Made by a program: the position numbers and the translations under genes
Shown here: positions 47,926 through 59,414 of the stretch, piece by piece
How the letters are laid out: every line of letters begins with the position of its first letter
How positions within the stretch are numbered: position 1 is the stretch's first letter
Assembly (NCBI GenBank): GCA_030052745.1
Contig: JANBVO010000014.1
Span: 62,001 to 126,000 of the forward strand
Length of the DNA: 64,000 nucleotides
Reading direction: 5' to 3'
Origin: Pleurostoma richardsiae
Taxonomy: Eukaryota; Ascomycota; Sordariomycetes; Calosphaeriales; Pleurostomataceae
The notes under the pieces: generated by a model
What the model was told of the DNA's origin: nothing
Databases searched by the model: none
The model's input: only the letters and a program-made list of their open reading frames with translations

Positions 47926-50900
47926 ATGATGAAGTTGAACAGGGACGAGATCCGCTCGATAGGCCTGACGGTCTTGTACGAACCCGATGATCCGAACGGA
48001 GCTGTTGTAGAGTAAGTGCCCGTGACAAGGGGATATAACTGAGAACTGACGTCTAGATTACTCGTGCAGCGTTGTTCTCATCCACGGACTCGGCGGCCAT
48101 CCCATCCGGACGTGGCTGCATACAACTCATCTTGAACCGAAATCTCGAGAATCGCCGAAACGGTCCGCGTCACTCAAGGCGCTGATGAAAAAAGGGAACA
48201 CTCTGAAAAAGAAGCCCAATCCAGATATCGCGGCGAGTTTTGAGGAGCAACCAATGACGACGGAGTCTATGTTGACACCAAGGTGTTTGAATTCGAAAGA
48301 AACCTTGCCCTGGGCAAGAAATCACGTTTCTCAGAAAGGGGGTCCGAAGAGGTTCAGGCTAGCGAGGTCAAACTCCAGGCTAAGATTGGAAATGAAAGAG
48401 GAGCCGATGACCGGTTCTGGCAAGGAGATTTACTGGCCGCTCGATCTGCTTCCAGAATCATGCCCGAACACGAGGATCATTGCTTGGGGCTTCCTCACAC
48501 TTGCGGTAAATGGGAAACTACTGCCCGCGCAAGATGATGTCTTTGCCAATGCCCGAGGGTTCCTGGACGAACTCCTGATCCTCAGGGGTGAGGCTAGGAG
48601 TCATGACAGAGCTCTTATCCTCATTGCTCACTCGACAGGCGGCCTTGTTGTCAAAGAGGTAACACCATGCTCCATGCTTAGCGATAAGTGCTAATAGAAG
48701 TGCCAGGTGCTGCGTCTCGCCGAATCTGATGAACTTCGAGCTAAAGACATATTGCCATCTTTGTGTGCCGTCATCCTACTGGGCTGCCCCAACCGAGGGA
48801 CCCAAGAAGGTAGCCTAGGAGATGCTATCACGGACATGGCAAGCCTCGGACTAAGGGTCTCGGCTGCTGATGAAACACTGCGTGGTCTAAGCGGTCCGAC
48901 AAGGCTGGAGTTGGAGTTGGGTAGGCAGACATTCATCCGGCTCTGGAACGATTACAATTTCGTGGTTAAGACATTCCAAGAGGCGGTCCCGATTCTGTCT
49001 CTGAGACGACAAGACGCCCAGACGAGTCTAGTTAGTAAGCTCAGCTTACCCAGAAACGAATAGATTCTAAAACATTTAGCAGGCTCTGCGCCGAGCCGCC
49101 AGCTTATTTGCTGATTCTAGAGAACGAGCTGAGTCTGTCGAAGCCACCCATCTCGGGATGGGAAGATTTGGGTCCTTCGATGATCCGCCGTACCGATCAA
49201 TATCAGATTTGATATTGCATTCGGTTCAGAACGAACTTGAACGCGTAGGTTCAAACACTTGAACGAGATTTCTGCTAGACTGAACAATTTTTAGATACAC
49301 CCGTTGAGCAGGAAAGAAGTTGGTATGCTACGGCTCAAGTTGGAAGCTTTGTACGTGTCGACTAACATATCAATCAGCCTGCATGCATGCCCTTTTGCCT
49401 GTCAGGCTAATTCAAGAGTTGCCATCAGCTGCTTCATACCCAGGAAGATGCTTGTGGCTGTATGAGATGCCCGAGTTTCGAGCCTGGTACCACCGCCTAA
49501 CAGGCGGAAGGAACAAGCTTCTGTGGATCAAGGGAAGGCCGGGTTCAGGCAAGTCAACGCTGCTCAAATCCCTTCGCAACCGCATAGAAAAGGAATGGGT
49601 CTCGAAAAGCAGTGTCTGTATATGGAGTAGTGTTGAGGGAGAGACGCCTGATAGCGTCTGCTTTTCTCAGACTACACAAAGGACGTATCAGGGGAACAGC
49701 GCGGCTACAATATATTGCAGCCTCCTTCTGCAGCTCTTTCCGCTTGACCCCCGCCTAAGGAAGGTTATGCTCTCACTGCATAAGGGAGAGGCTCTGTCTA
49801 GCGGAGGCGACACACAGGGTTTTGATGACGCCCAATTCGTTTCATTCTTCATGGAAAACTACGTCAAAGAGCGTGTCGAGACTCCATTCAGGAGGACATT
49901 TATGTTCGTTGACGTACCTGACTTCTGCGATCTCCCCCATCTCAAAAGCCTGCTACACTGCCTAGGGCAGCTTGCTTACGACTCCGATTTCAGCATATGC
50001 ATTGCTACGACGCACTATGCGCTGTTGGACTCGGCAGTGGAGAACGCTATTGAGGTTAAAATGCACGAAAGAAACACACATGACATATTGAGGTATGTCA
50101 ATCTACAACTGATGGCCGAGTGGGAAGACAGGAACCGGACTGTGACGAGGATTGGAGAAAAGGCAAGGGGTATGTTCCTATGGGCCGAGATCGTGGTGAA
50201 CATGCTGAATGTGGCAATCGGAGAAGGCGCCTCCCAGGACCTTATCGAGGATATGATTGCTGAGCTGCCCATGGATCTGGAAGGGTTGTATGGCTGGATG
50301 CTTGGGTCTCTCAACCAGGACGAGAAGGCGGAAACCCTAGTTCTGCTGCAGTGGGTGATACTCGCTTCAGAGACTCTCCGGCTGAATGACCTACGGATCG
50401 CGGTGAGGCTGACCAAAGCATGGTCATTGGAGGAGCTGAAGCCGCCCAACACGCTCAATCCGGGACCGCCAACGTCTATTCGAGAACTGAGGAAACCGAT
50501 CAGCGGCAGCGAGGCCTTCGACACTCCGTACCACTTTCACCGATGGGTCAAGCACCGGTCTATTGGACTCGTACAAGTCAACCCAGAAGCACAGGGACCC
50601 ACCAGCTTACAGCGAGTCCAGGTCATCCACGAGTCTGTCCGCGCCTTTTTCCTTTCTGGGCGTGGATTTACCTACTTGGTCCCTGGTGACATTCCGAGGT
50701 CAGTCACTGCAAGAGATCTAGTCGATCACGGCCACTATGCCCTCCTCCACGCCTGTCTAACCTATCTCGCCATGGCCGACTTCGATTCCCTCGGCCGGGG
50801 AAATATCTCGTCTGGGGTGCGAAACGAAGAGTCTAAATATTGGAGAGATAATGTGCGAGACCAGCGAAGCCTCGTCATGTCATCTTACCCGTTCCTCCAA

Positions 50901-51302
50901 TATGCCGTAGAGAACCTATTCTTCCACCTTCTCAGCCCTCGACAATTTCGGTATTTCGTCCCGCAGCAGGCCATTCTCAAGTTGATGGTAGCGGATGGTT
51001 GCAGGCTATGGAAGAGGTGGACGTCGCTGTTCGGAGAGTCAGACCCGGATGCGATTTTATCGAAGTCCTACACAGGCTCGTGCCGGGACCTCCTAGACCC
51101 TGTCTTCGGAGCAAGATATCGACTAGTCAGGGTTATGCGGAAGATTGCCAAGATTACTCAGAGCATGAGTGCTTCGACGCCGAAGACGCCAAGGTCTACA
51201 TGTTCAGAAAAGACGTTCTTTGTTTCTCCGAGCTACGCTGCTTTCACAGAGCACTGGCATGCTCTGGGCTTGCCCCTCTCCAAGCCACCGGCATCAGCCT
51301 GA
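47926..51302 (+). CDS. SesB-like hydrolase-NACHT STAND protein (fungal NLR-like)
   Basis: Six exons: 47926-48011, 48070-48658, 48707-49030, 49080-49244, 49295-49350 and 49406-51302, phases consistent, 1038 residues. The N-terminal domain is an alpha/beta hydrolase of the SesB/DUF676 kind: VVLIHGLGGHPIRTWL, then LIAHSTGGLVVKE with the nucleophile Ser at about 217, then VILLGCPNRGTQEG. A Lys/Arg/Ser-rich insert (about residues 47-140) lies between them. A linker leads to CLWLYEMPEFRAWYHR and the NACHT P-loop GRPGSGKSTLLKSL (about 450-463). The Walker B position reads FMFVDVPDFCD, where fungal NACHTs usually have a DxLDEC-like motif. The NACHT-associated helical part follows (VQVIHESVRAFFL). After about residue 900 no ankyrin, TPR or WD repeats are visible. 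Such proteins work in self/non-self recognition and regulated cell death in fungi; that role here is inference. Confidence 0.85.
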
Positions 51303-51568
51303 AGTTCCCCATGAACCATTGCAGAATAGAGCAGCTTGGGAGCAAACCGCTTATATTGAGGAGGTGTAAGTTCAAGCTAAGGTATCAGAAAACAAGATTG
51401 TGTGAGTTGAAAACCGAGAGCCAGAGGTATCACTGAGACCACCATGAGAAAGATTGGGTCAATGGGAGGAGAGCCGGATCATCCTGAAAAGTAATCATAG
51501 TCTCATCCGAGTCGCTGCGGGTCCTGCGTTAAGCCGCCCTGACCGGCTTTCTCCCGTACACGCAAAGC

Positions 51569-52772
51569 CTAATGATACCTTATGTTAGCATCCACCACAT
51601 CATCAGCTTGACACGGCTCGACATACGCAGTGTAGTAGAGCCTCGAGGGCTCATTTTTCAAAGCGGATCGTGCGTTCTGCACAAGAGTTTGTGTCTTCGC
51701 ACCCCCCCAGCCCAGAACCTCGTCTGCGCAGAGCGCCATATCTACCATCGATTGACTGAGGAACTCGACGCTGTATCGTCCGACTTGCTTGAGAGTCGGA
51801 TCTGTCGGCCAGTCACCTATTGGCACTTTCCAGGTCTTCTCGACAACATCGACGAAACCTGCTTTTTGAATCTGTTCCCTCATACGGCCATCCTGCGTGA
51901 TGCGAAACGTTAATCCGCTTTGGTCGCCAGCCTGGACAAGCGCGTTTACCCACGCATTTAGAGGATGGCATTCGGGCAGGCTATCGTTATTTGTTGCAGA
52001 GCGGATCGGAAAATCGAGCTCGAAGTGCTCAACCCAACCATCGGGTGCTATAGCCTGAAACGCCTGCTTGTAGAGGTTCTCGAAGGATCGAATACTACCT
52101 GCCAGGTTCCGAAGATGGACTAACTCAAAGCCGTCACGCTGATACGTCCACAGATTCTCGGCATCATCAATGACGAACTTGCTGTTTGGAGGGACTGAAG
52201 CTGGTTGAAGAGGGATTAGGTCTGTCCCAATGACTTCTAGAGAAGGATAGAAGTCCGCAACATCTCTGTTTTGTTCATTTTTAGTGAAGATAGCGACAAC
52301 AGACTGGAGAGAGAGGTTCAGGATTCTTCGGCTTACATCGCCCACAGACCAGTTCCGGTCCCGATGTCCAGGATCCTCTATTATAATGTCAGACTTAGAA
52401 TAATAACGTGATAGCTAATTTCATTACCCCAGTGCCCGTTTTTATTGGTGCTTGGAATAACTTTCCGTTCTCTAAAAGCGTGATCATATGGTGACTAGGA
52501 GGTCAGTTAAAATAGCACCGAGCCCCTGCACCTCTCTACGCATACCTGATCTCGTACACGTCTTCGCGCTGGTAATTGCTGCAAAGCCTCGGGACCACCA
52601 GTTAGTTAGTATAGGATAGCGGTGAACCTTTCGACTCACGCATTTCTCTGATCAAGGATGCTATCAGTCAAGGAGTCCGTCGATTCTGTCGAACTGTCAA
52701 GAGAACACATATTAGAAGCTTTCAACGCTTTCAAAGGACGGTTTCCTACATATAGCCGTACTCGACTTCCAT
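51569..52772 (-). CDS. LaeA-like SAM-dependent methyltransferase
   Basis: Six exons: 52772-52750, 52693-52640, 52578-52546, 52494-52428, 52377-52337 and 52265-51569, phases consistent, 304 residues. The order matches fungal LaeA/UMTA-type methyltransferases. An acidic Ser-rich start precedes REDVYEISHHMITLLENGKL, then ILDIGTGTGLWAIDVADFYP, where the glycine loop binds SAM. VIGTDLIPLQPASVPPN and FVIDDAENLWTY follow, then HLRNLAGSI and PDGWVEHFELDFPI. LaeA-like proteins regulate or methylate in secondary metabolism; the substrate here is unknown. The frame continues upstream of the chosen ATG (DDGESEMEVEYGY) to a possible acceptor AG near 52788, so an additional 5' exon is likely. Tail-to-tail with the NACHT gene, 266 bases apart. 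Confidence 0.85.
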
Positions 52773-54032
52773 TTCAGACTCCCCGTCATCCTACTCCATA
52801 GTCAGAAGATTCCGATGCCCTGGGGAAGTTTGGAGAATGGAGAAAGTTCAAACACTAAAGCTCTTTTCAACTAGAGCAGTCCCGGATGCTGGGGTAATAG
52901 GTCTAAGGCACCTCCACAAGCCACAGAGCATGCGGCTGGCTACACATCGTCCTGGCTGCCGTGCCTTCTCCATGAAGTTGCCAGCCATTTTTCTTGTGTT
53001 TTGTGCTTGTATCCCGTCTGTCTCAGAGCGAGAGTTGCTCTTGTTGTACACAACCATTAGTTACGCTTCGTTCGTCATGGACAGAAGAGTGAGTTAGGAG
53101 CCGACGGTGCAACAACAGCGCGGTGACAAATAGTTGTTGGGGGGAGCCAACAATATGTATGAGATCTGGAGAGTCCGGAACAAAGCCACTCACAGACTGT
53201 TGGTGAGCCGACGCAGAAGCGTGGGCCTATCGTCTACCACCACCCCGATCTTCCTACCCCCTTGAGACAAGCTTATCCAAAACAGGCGTGTTTGCTACCA
53301 AGACCGATCGGTGGGCGCTTTTCATCGGTGTGATTCTCATCGGTCAGTGACTGCTACCATCGGCCAAGGTCGGGAAACGTCTTGTACGACCACACTCTCG
53401 TTCGTCTCGCGTATGGCTGAATGTTCTGTCCTTATGTTGTTGGTACCGCGAGAGGTTTGTGGCATCGAACATGATATCTTACTGGTCGATAAGTCATCGT
53501 GGCCTCTCAATCACGAGCACAAGCACGATAATGGCTTGCACCGAGAACAGGATTTCCTGGCTGTGTCTGGTCCATACCTGACTTCGACCAGCTAGGCTTT
53601 GAGGTGCATAATACCGAGGCCAATGGCCGAAAAGTGTGGCCCGATACGACGCTAACATTCTGTAGGAATCAGAGATGAGCTGGACATCTTAAGCCCTTTG
53701 ATGGTATGTTTCTGCTAGCAAGGTGTGCCTCTCACTCGTTAGTGTCATCTGAAGGCCATCAAGGTTCAGGTTCTACATAAGCTACTGTGGCGTACTGAGT
53801 GAATCCGTCGATCGAGAACCTCGTTGTCAAAGCACCACGTGTGCGACCCGGCTATCACCCACGAAGGTAGGAACGTCATTGGAGTTACTCTTTCGTAACT
53901 TGTCCGTAACGAGCTACTCATCCGATAATGCCGTAGCCCAGTTATCGTCCGCTCGATGTTGGCACCGGTAATGCCGGTAGTCCCTGCTGACTACGTGTTG
54001 TTGCAATGCTCCCCACGAGCCACTCCCCCACT
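52773..54032. other. intergenic, about 1.26 kb
   Basis: May contain a first exon of the methyltransferase near its low end. A perfect 7-bp inverted repeat with a 6-base loop (TTGTTGG ... CCAACAA) lies at 53134-53153. It is short and may be chance. No gene was recognised. Confidence 0.4.
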
Positions 54033-54245
54033 TCAAGTACCTGCGAGCCTAATCTTCCTCATGGACTCGCGATTATCCGATTGTGCTTCGCCTTTGATCA
54101 TTTCGCACAGTTCATTAATCTTTCCCACCACTGACGCATCTAGAGGGCCTTGATCATCGAGTTCAACAAAAGTTTCCTCAAGTTGCTCTACATTCTTAGG
54201 CCCTAGGATCATCTCGTCACCAACGGGTGGCGAGTTGGGGGCCAT
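54033..54245 (-). pseudogene. C-terminal relic of an aldo-keto reductase
   Basis: A 70-codon frame whose body (MILGPKNVEQLEETFVELDD, then GPLDASVVGKINELCEMIKG) closely follows the C-terminal end of fungal aflatoxin-aldehyde-reductase-like aldo-keto reductases. There the residues after (I/V)IG.. contact the NADPH phosphate. The barrel that should precede it (about 260 residues with the Asp-Tyr-Lys-His tetrad) is not found upstream in any frame. This looks like a leftover of a lost gene rather than a working protein. Confidence 0.6.
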
Positions 54246-54906
54246 GATGTGCTTGACTGATGGTATCTGACATAGGACTGTTTAAGTTTCTAGTCGTGGA
54301 AAAGAAGCCACTTCATGTGACTTGTCTCCTTGTGATCCTTATAAGCATTAAGAGTACCGAAACTTCCTAATGTTCGTTTATCAGACATTGTCCGTACACA
54401 AGGGCTATGTTGCGCCAGGATTAAAGAACGTCAATCGTTGCCATAGGTCCCGTTGGTTGGGTCTGCATCCATAGGCAGAACGCAGTTCCTGTTGTTGGTG
54501 AACGTCTTTCCGAGCTTCGGCTCTGAGCCTCCAGCAAGACAGATAACTGATAGCTAAGTGCTTAGCCGGAAGGCTATCCAGCGTAGCTTGACTTAGTCCG
54601 CCACCGAACGCTCCGGATTAGCAATCAGAGCGCGCACAGCTTATCTGGAGTTGCGCGCCCCTAATCTTCTGCGCTAAGCCAACCAGAGCGCCGGGGTCGG
54701 ATCAGACCCGGTGTGATCAGAGTGCCCCGGGAAGGAAATGGGTGATAAGGGGCCCGGAAGCATATTTCGTTTGTAGCCACCAAGATAACAGTTTTCGTCA
54801 CCTCCGTCCAGGGCTCATGGAACTCGAAAGGGAACGGTCTTGAAAAGGGGCAGCTGGCCCTGTGTTTCCAAGCCTCACCGATGATCATCCACAAGACGCT
54901 GCAACC
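54246..54906. other. intergenic, promoter side of the Dal5-like transporter
   Basis: About 660 bases. It contains partly palindromic GC-rich stretches at 54690-54735 (GGGGTCGGATCAGACCC-like). These could be regulator sites, but I cannot assign one. Confidence 0.35.
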
Positions 54907-56864
54907 ATGTCGGAGTCAAAGACCCCCGTTTCCGCCGCAACTGACGTCGAGGATGTATGCACCTGACATCTTCTTCCCCGTGCGCGATTCTTGTTGACTT
55001 GGTGTTCCGCAGGGAGAGATCCTCGATGTCTCTGACGAGACGCTTGCCACAGCAGGAGTCGATGTGAAGGCAGCCCACAAGGACAAGGCCTTGAACTTGC
55101 TGGCGCATAATCATGTCAACTTTGACCCAAACTCGCCGGAGGCCAAGCGCGTTTTGAGGAAGATTGACATGCGGATCTTGCCCATGATCTATGGGGTTTA
55201 CCTCTTCATGTTGATTGTATGTGCATGTTGCTGTTATCTCCGTTGGATGGCCGCTCATTGTGACTTCACAGGACAAGAATAGCATGTCCTATGCCGCGAT
55301 CATGGGCATTAAGAAGGACACGCATCTTACCGCGAGTGAATACTCGTGGCTCGGATCTCTTGTTTAGTAGGTCTTCTTACTTAGTGAACCTAACATAAGT
55401 ATGCTGACTTGCTATCAAGCTTCGGATACCTCGCCGGCGATGTCCCAGCCATGTTCCTGATGCAACACTTCCCACTTGCCAAGGTCTTTGGGATTGTATG
55501 CATGGCCTGGGGAGTTGTGGAGATGCTGCATGCTGCGTGCAGCAACTTCGCTGGCCTGGGCACTCTTCGCTTCTTCCTTGGATTTTTTGAGGTCTATACG
55601 GCGCCAGCTGCGATCATCATCTTCGGCTCTTTCTACACCAAGAAGGAGCAAGTGACTCGGTTGACCATCTGGTACACGTGTTATGGCTTTGCCAGTATCT
55701 TCGGAGGCTTCTTTAGCTGGGCAATCTACCAGGCCGATGGCTTCAAGTGGCAAGCTCTCTTTATCTTCTATGGCGGCATCACCTCTATCATCGGCGGCAT
55801 CTGCTTCCTCTTCCTTGCTCCGTCACCTACGGATGCAAAATGGCTGACGGAAGACGAAAAGGTCATTGCCCTTGAAAGAGTGAGAAGCAACAAGACTGGC
55901 ACAGAAGTCTGGCGGTTCAACTGGTCCCAGTTGAAGGAGGCCTTTCTCGACATTCGATTCTGGATCATCTTCCTCCTCGACGTGTCTCTCGGACTGCCAC
56001 TCGGCGGCATCAGTCTCTTTGGTACGTCATTCTAAGATCGCCGAGATTCGCCAATGACATGCTGACCATCATGCTCCTTCTAGGACCAACTATCATCGCT
56101 AATTTCGGGTTCACTACTTCACAAAGCACCCTCCTCAACATGGGCAGTGGAGCGGCTTCGGTGGTTGTCATTCTCATTGCCTTCATTGTTGCAAAGTACA
56201 CCAACAGGACAACTGCCGGCGTTGGCGTATTCCTGTTGTCTTGTGTGGGCTGCGTCATGATGCTCGCTATCCCGGCTGCCAATTACGGTGCTCGATATGG
56301 AGGCTATGTCCTTTCCATACAGTGTGAGTCTTAAGTGATTACTATCAGGGAGAAAGGCGACCAAAAATTAACATTTCGATCTCTCACAGTCGCAAATGCC
56401 GTACCCTTCATGGCTGCCTTGATGACTGCCGGTGTCTCTGGCACTACCAAAAAGTTTGCCTTCACCGCAGCGTATCAGTTAGGGTACACAGTTGGCAATT
56501 TCCTCGGTCCTCAGACATACAGAGCCTCTGACGCACCCAACTACTATGTAAGGCTTCATCTGTTGTTGGTTCGCGCTTCGAAATACTGATCTACTGTCAC
56601 AGACTGCCAAATACACCATGTTGGCCTTCCTGATCCTCTGTACGCTCTTATTCGCCAGCTGGGGTCTAGTACACAAGTACTGGAATCATAAAAGGGACAA
56701 ACAGGATGCTGTCGACGCTCAGAGTACGTCCACTCCCTGGAATAGCTTTGCGAACTCCGCTAATATTCTCTGGCGTAGATGGTGTAGCACGCACCCACGT
56801 CGAGAACGAAGAGTTCTCGGACTTGACCGACTGGCATCTGAGGTCTTTCAGATACCCGACCTAG
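54907..56864 (+). CDS. MFS anion:cation symporter (Dal5/allantoate-permease-like)
   Basis: Eight exons: 54907-54954, 55013-55216, 55272-55366, 55420-56021, 56084-56323, 56390-56547, 56603-56723 and 56779-56864, phases consistent, 517 residues. Family marks of the ACS group are VLRKIDMRILPMIYGVYLF, DKNSMSYAAIMGI, SEYSWLGSLVYFGYLAGDVP and LRFFLGFFEVYTAPAAIII. The central loop carries PTDAKWLTEDEK, and the tail ENEEFSDLTDWHLRSFRYPT closes the protein as in Dal5 relatives. These carriers take up carboxylates such as allantoate, nicotinate, pantothenate or dipeptides. The substrate here is open. The stop-to-stop distance to the convergent M20 hydrolase is about 620 bases; co-function in uptake and cleavage of a conjugate is plausible. 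Confidence 0.92.
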
Positions 56865-57481
56865 TTGGTTTTGGCGTAGGGGATCTTCAAATGGGACGCC
56901 ATCAAACTCGAGCCAGGCTTCGGTCCAAGGTCGGAAAGAGAGGCGTCCGTTCTAAGGATAATATAGCGGCGGGATAGCTGCCGTTCGTAATTTTCTTTTG
57001 CGGAGATAGTGTGAGGGAGGCTCATCGCAAATCCAGTGTTAGCGATGGCGGTGGCAATGGGGCCTTACGTGGCTAGAAATGAACTTCGTGTTGCTGTCTA
57101 CGTTCCTTGTCCGATAGATTCTTGCCGATCGTCTGCCAACTTCCTCCAGAGGCAGAGGTGACCTTTGTCATCCCAGCCTATAGTATGTTGTATTGTTGTT
57201 TTTCTACTGCGAAGCCGTAGTCAATCACAAGGATCATCCGCCGTCGACTTCGTCCAGCCCCGTGGATTATGATCAGGGAACGCCAGTTTGTCTCGATAAT
57301 ACCCACACAGCACATACAATACTATTTCCCTGATTGGAAAGTAGGTGTTCTTGTTCCAGGTGTACTAGAGTATTCTGTCTTCTGGGCCTCGAAGACTTGA
57401 ATTGCTATGTAGCTGAATCTAGCACGATCAAGGCGGGCCAAGGGTCATCCTATCATAGTCCACCGAGTGCCTAACAGTACC
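56865..57481. other. intergenic, convergent 3' ends
   Basis: 617 bases between transporter and hydrolase stop codons. Expected 3' UTRs. No further signal. Confidence 0.45.
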
Positions 57482-58965
57482 CTACAGTCGTCCACGCTTT
57501 CTCATTTCTTCTTTCCATTCCTCCTTAATCTGGGAGTAAAACTGATCATTCAAGATGACGTCCATGCCTAACAGAGCATTGGCTTTCCCAACGCGCAGTG
57601 CTTCTCTGTGTGCGAGATCCGTCCCAGAAGCCTCCCGGAAAGGAGGCGTGTGAGGCATGTCATTGGCCTCGATTGAGAAAATTGCCTGGATGCCAGGTTG
57701 TAAGTATGTGCAATTTCCGAAGTCACTAGAAGCGGTCAGCACCTTATCAAGTAGCTTGACCAATGTGAATGGCTTACGAGCTGGCGTTCTGATCGTGATG
57801 CCTGATCGAGTCTTCTAATGGAAGCATGTCCTTCACCGACAAGCCCAGCTGGTTGATCATGTGCTGCTGATACCGCTCTGCAAGTCCGTAATTGCTTACA
57901 ACATCTTCATATAGGGCCTCCCTGCATCTGGCTTTAGTGATTGGACAAGCTATAGACCGTCACAGCTTACCAGACTAGCTCGACTGTACATCCGGTTGCA
58001 GCTGCGGCTCCATCGAATACTGGTATCACTCGCTCCTTTAGCTCCCTAAGATGTTGGGAATTCTTCGAGCGCAGGGAGAAATACCCCTCCGAGTAGTCTG
58101 GAATGATGTTAGGGACCCTCCCGGCCTCTAAGATGACTGACTGGATACTGTCTGTCTTCTGTATCTTTTGACGAAGCATGGCAAGGCCATTGTATGCCAT
58201 GACGATAGCGTCACAGGCGTTGTAGCTATCCCAGGGTGCAACCGCAGCATGTGCCGACTTGCCACGGAACTTTGCTCGAAACTTCCAAGATGCTTTCGTG
58301 AGGCATAGTGGTGTTGAGAAGCTGGGCATTGCGTGAGACATCATGATGGCGTCGCAGCTTTTCCAGGCGCCGTATTCCGCCATTATAAGTTTCCCACCAC
58401 CTGTTTCCTCTGCCGGAGTCCCCATGACTACGACAGTCCCAGCCGTGTTCAATGCTTTCAGAGCAGCGGATACGCCGATAGCTGAGGCCATGGATGAGGT
58501 CGCAATTAGGTTGTGGCCGCAGGCGTGGCCCAGACCTGGAAGCGCATCTGGTTGGGGCACAGCTCTTGTTAGCGAAGAGGTAATATGCTGAGTGCTAGAG
58601 CTCAAACCAGCCTCACCATATTCTGCGTTGTAGCAGACGGTGCGACCGCCAGGTACGACGGAGAAACGAGCTTCAAACGCAGTCTCGATTCCGTACACTT
58701 CGCTCTTCACTGACCAGCCTCGATTTTGGAGCCATTCTGTGAGAAGCTTACAGGCCTTGAACTCCTGGAACATGATCTCTGGGTTGTTCCATATCTGGTA
58801 GGAAGATATCTCAGCGCTACGCGACTGTGTATGCCGAAGGATACTCACCGCGAGATTCAATCGCCGCAAATCCTCGGACGCAGCGTCTATTGAATCAATG
58901 ACCACATCAACCACATTCTGTGGGAGTTCGCTTGGTGGAACATCAGCGTTACCAATCCGGGCCAT
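57482..58965 (-). CDS. M20-family amidohydrolase (ACY1L2/AbgB-like)
   Basis: Five exons (58965-58849, 58794-58617, 58547-57971, 57921-57778 and 57725-57482) encode 419 residues. Metal-site motifs of the M20D family are visible: EYDALPGLGHACGHN (His and Asp ligands), GTPAEETGGGK (the catalytic Glu pair), MMSHAMPSF and the dimerisation-domain GKSAHAAVAPW. The C-terminal part TPPFREASGTDLAHREA carries the last ligand region. By family it cleaves an N-acyl or aminoacyl amide bond with a di-metal centre. Introns 1 and 2 (54 and 69 bases) are multiples of three and stop-free, so a naive frame reads through them. Removing them restores LAIWNNPEIMF and EYDALPGLG. Divergent from the FAD monooxygenase. 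Confidence 0.92.
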
Positions 58966-59414
58966 TCTCGTGTGGGTTTAACGTCAGGGATTGCTTACAG
59001 CCTTGTAGCCAAGAAATATCATGGTAGGCTTGAGGCGGTGTTCACTCGCAACAGACCTCGGGGCCCCGCCAGAAGCAACCTACCTACCTAGCTGTTGCTG
59101 CTGGGCGGAACCGTTTCCACTGTCGGATAGAGCCGCGGGACTTTAGGCTGTTGCTGCAGCATATGCAGGCCCTAATCCTGGCCTGGTCTTAGCCCGGCTC
59201 ATAGCTCGGTAGAATCCGTCGAGTCGCTTGAGGCAATCTAGATACCTCGGAAGTCATCCGAGGAAGCGAGGAAGCGATGAGGCAGAGACAACAAGGCTCT
59301 TGACACAAGAGTAACTTTAACAGTGATATTACATGAATATGTGGACAATAGCGCGTGTAAAGCTTAGCAGAGTATTCTGACGCCTATCCACCACTCACTA
59401 GAGCAGTGATTACC
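58966..59414. promoter_or_regulatory. divergent promoter region (M20 hydrolase / FAD monooxygenase)
   Basis: 449 bases between two divergent starts, so one regulator could govern both genes. It includes TAGCTGTTGCTGCTGGGCGG and TAGGCTGTTGCTGCAGC, two similar GCTGTTGCTGC stretches about 60 bases apart (59091-59104 and 59147-59159). These are a candidate repeated site. Confidence 0.45.

Noticed and set aside
50999-51436. Alternative 145-codon frame at the 3' end of the NACHT gene
   Set aside because: It overlaps the main frame, which has better sequence character. It could be a last alternative exon, but no splice evidence favours it.
53134-53153. 7-bp hairpin TTGTTGG/CCAACAA considered as a terminator or element end
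   Set aside because: Too short and isolated; no matching copy or adjacent coding sequence.
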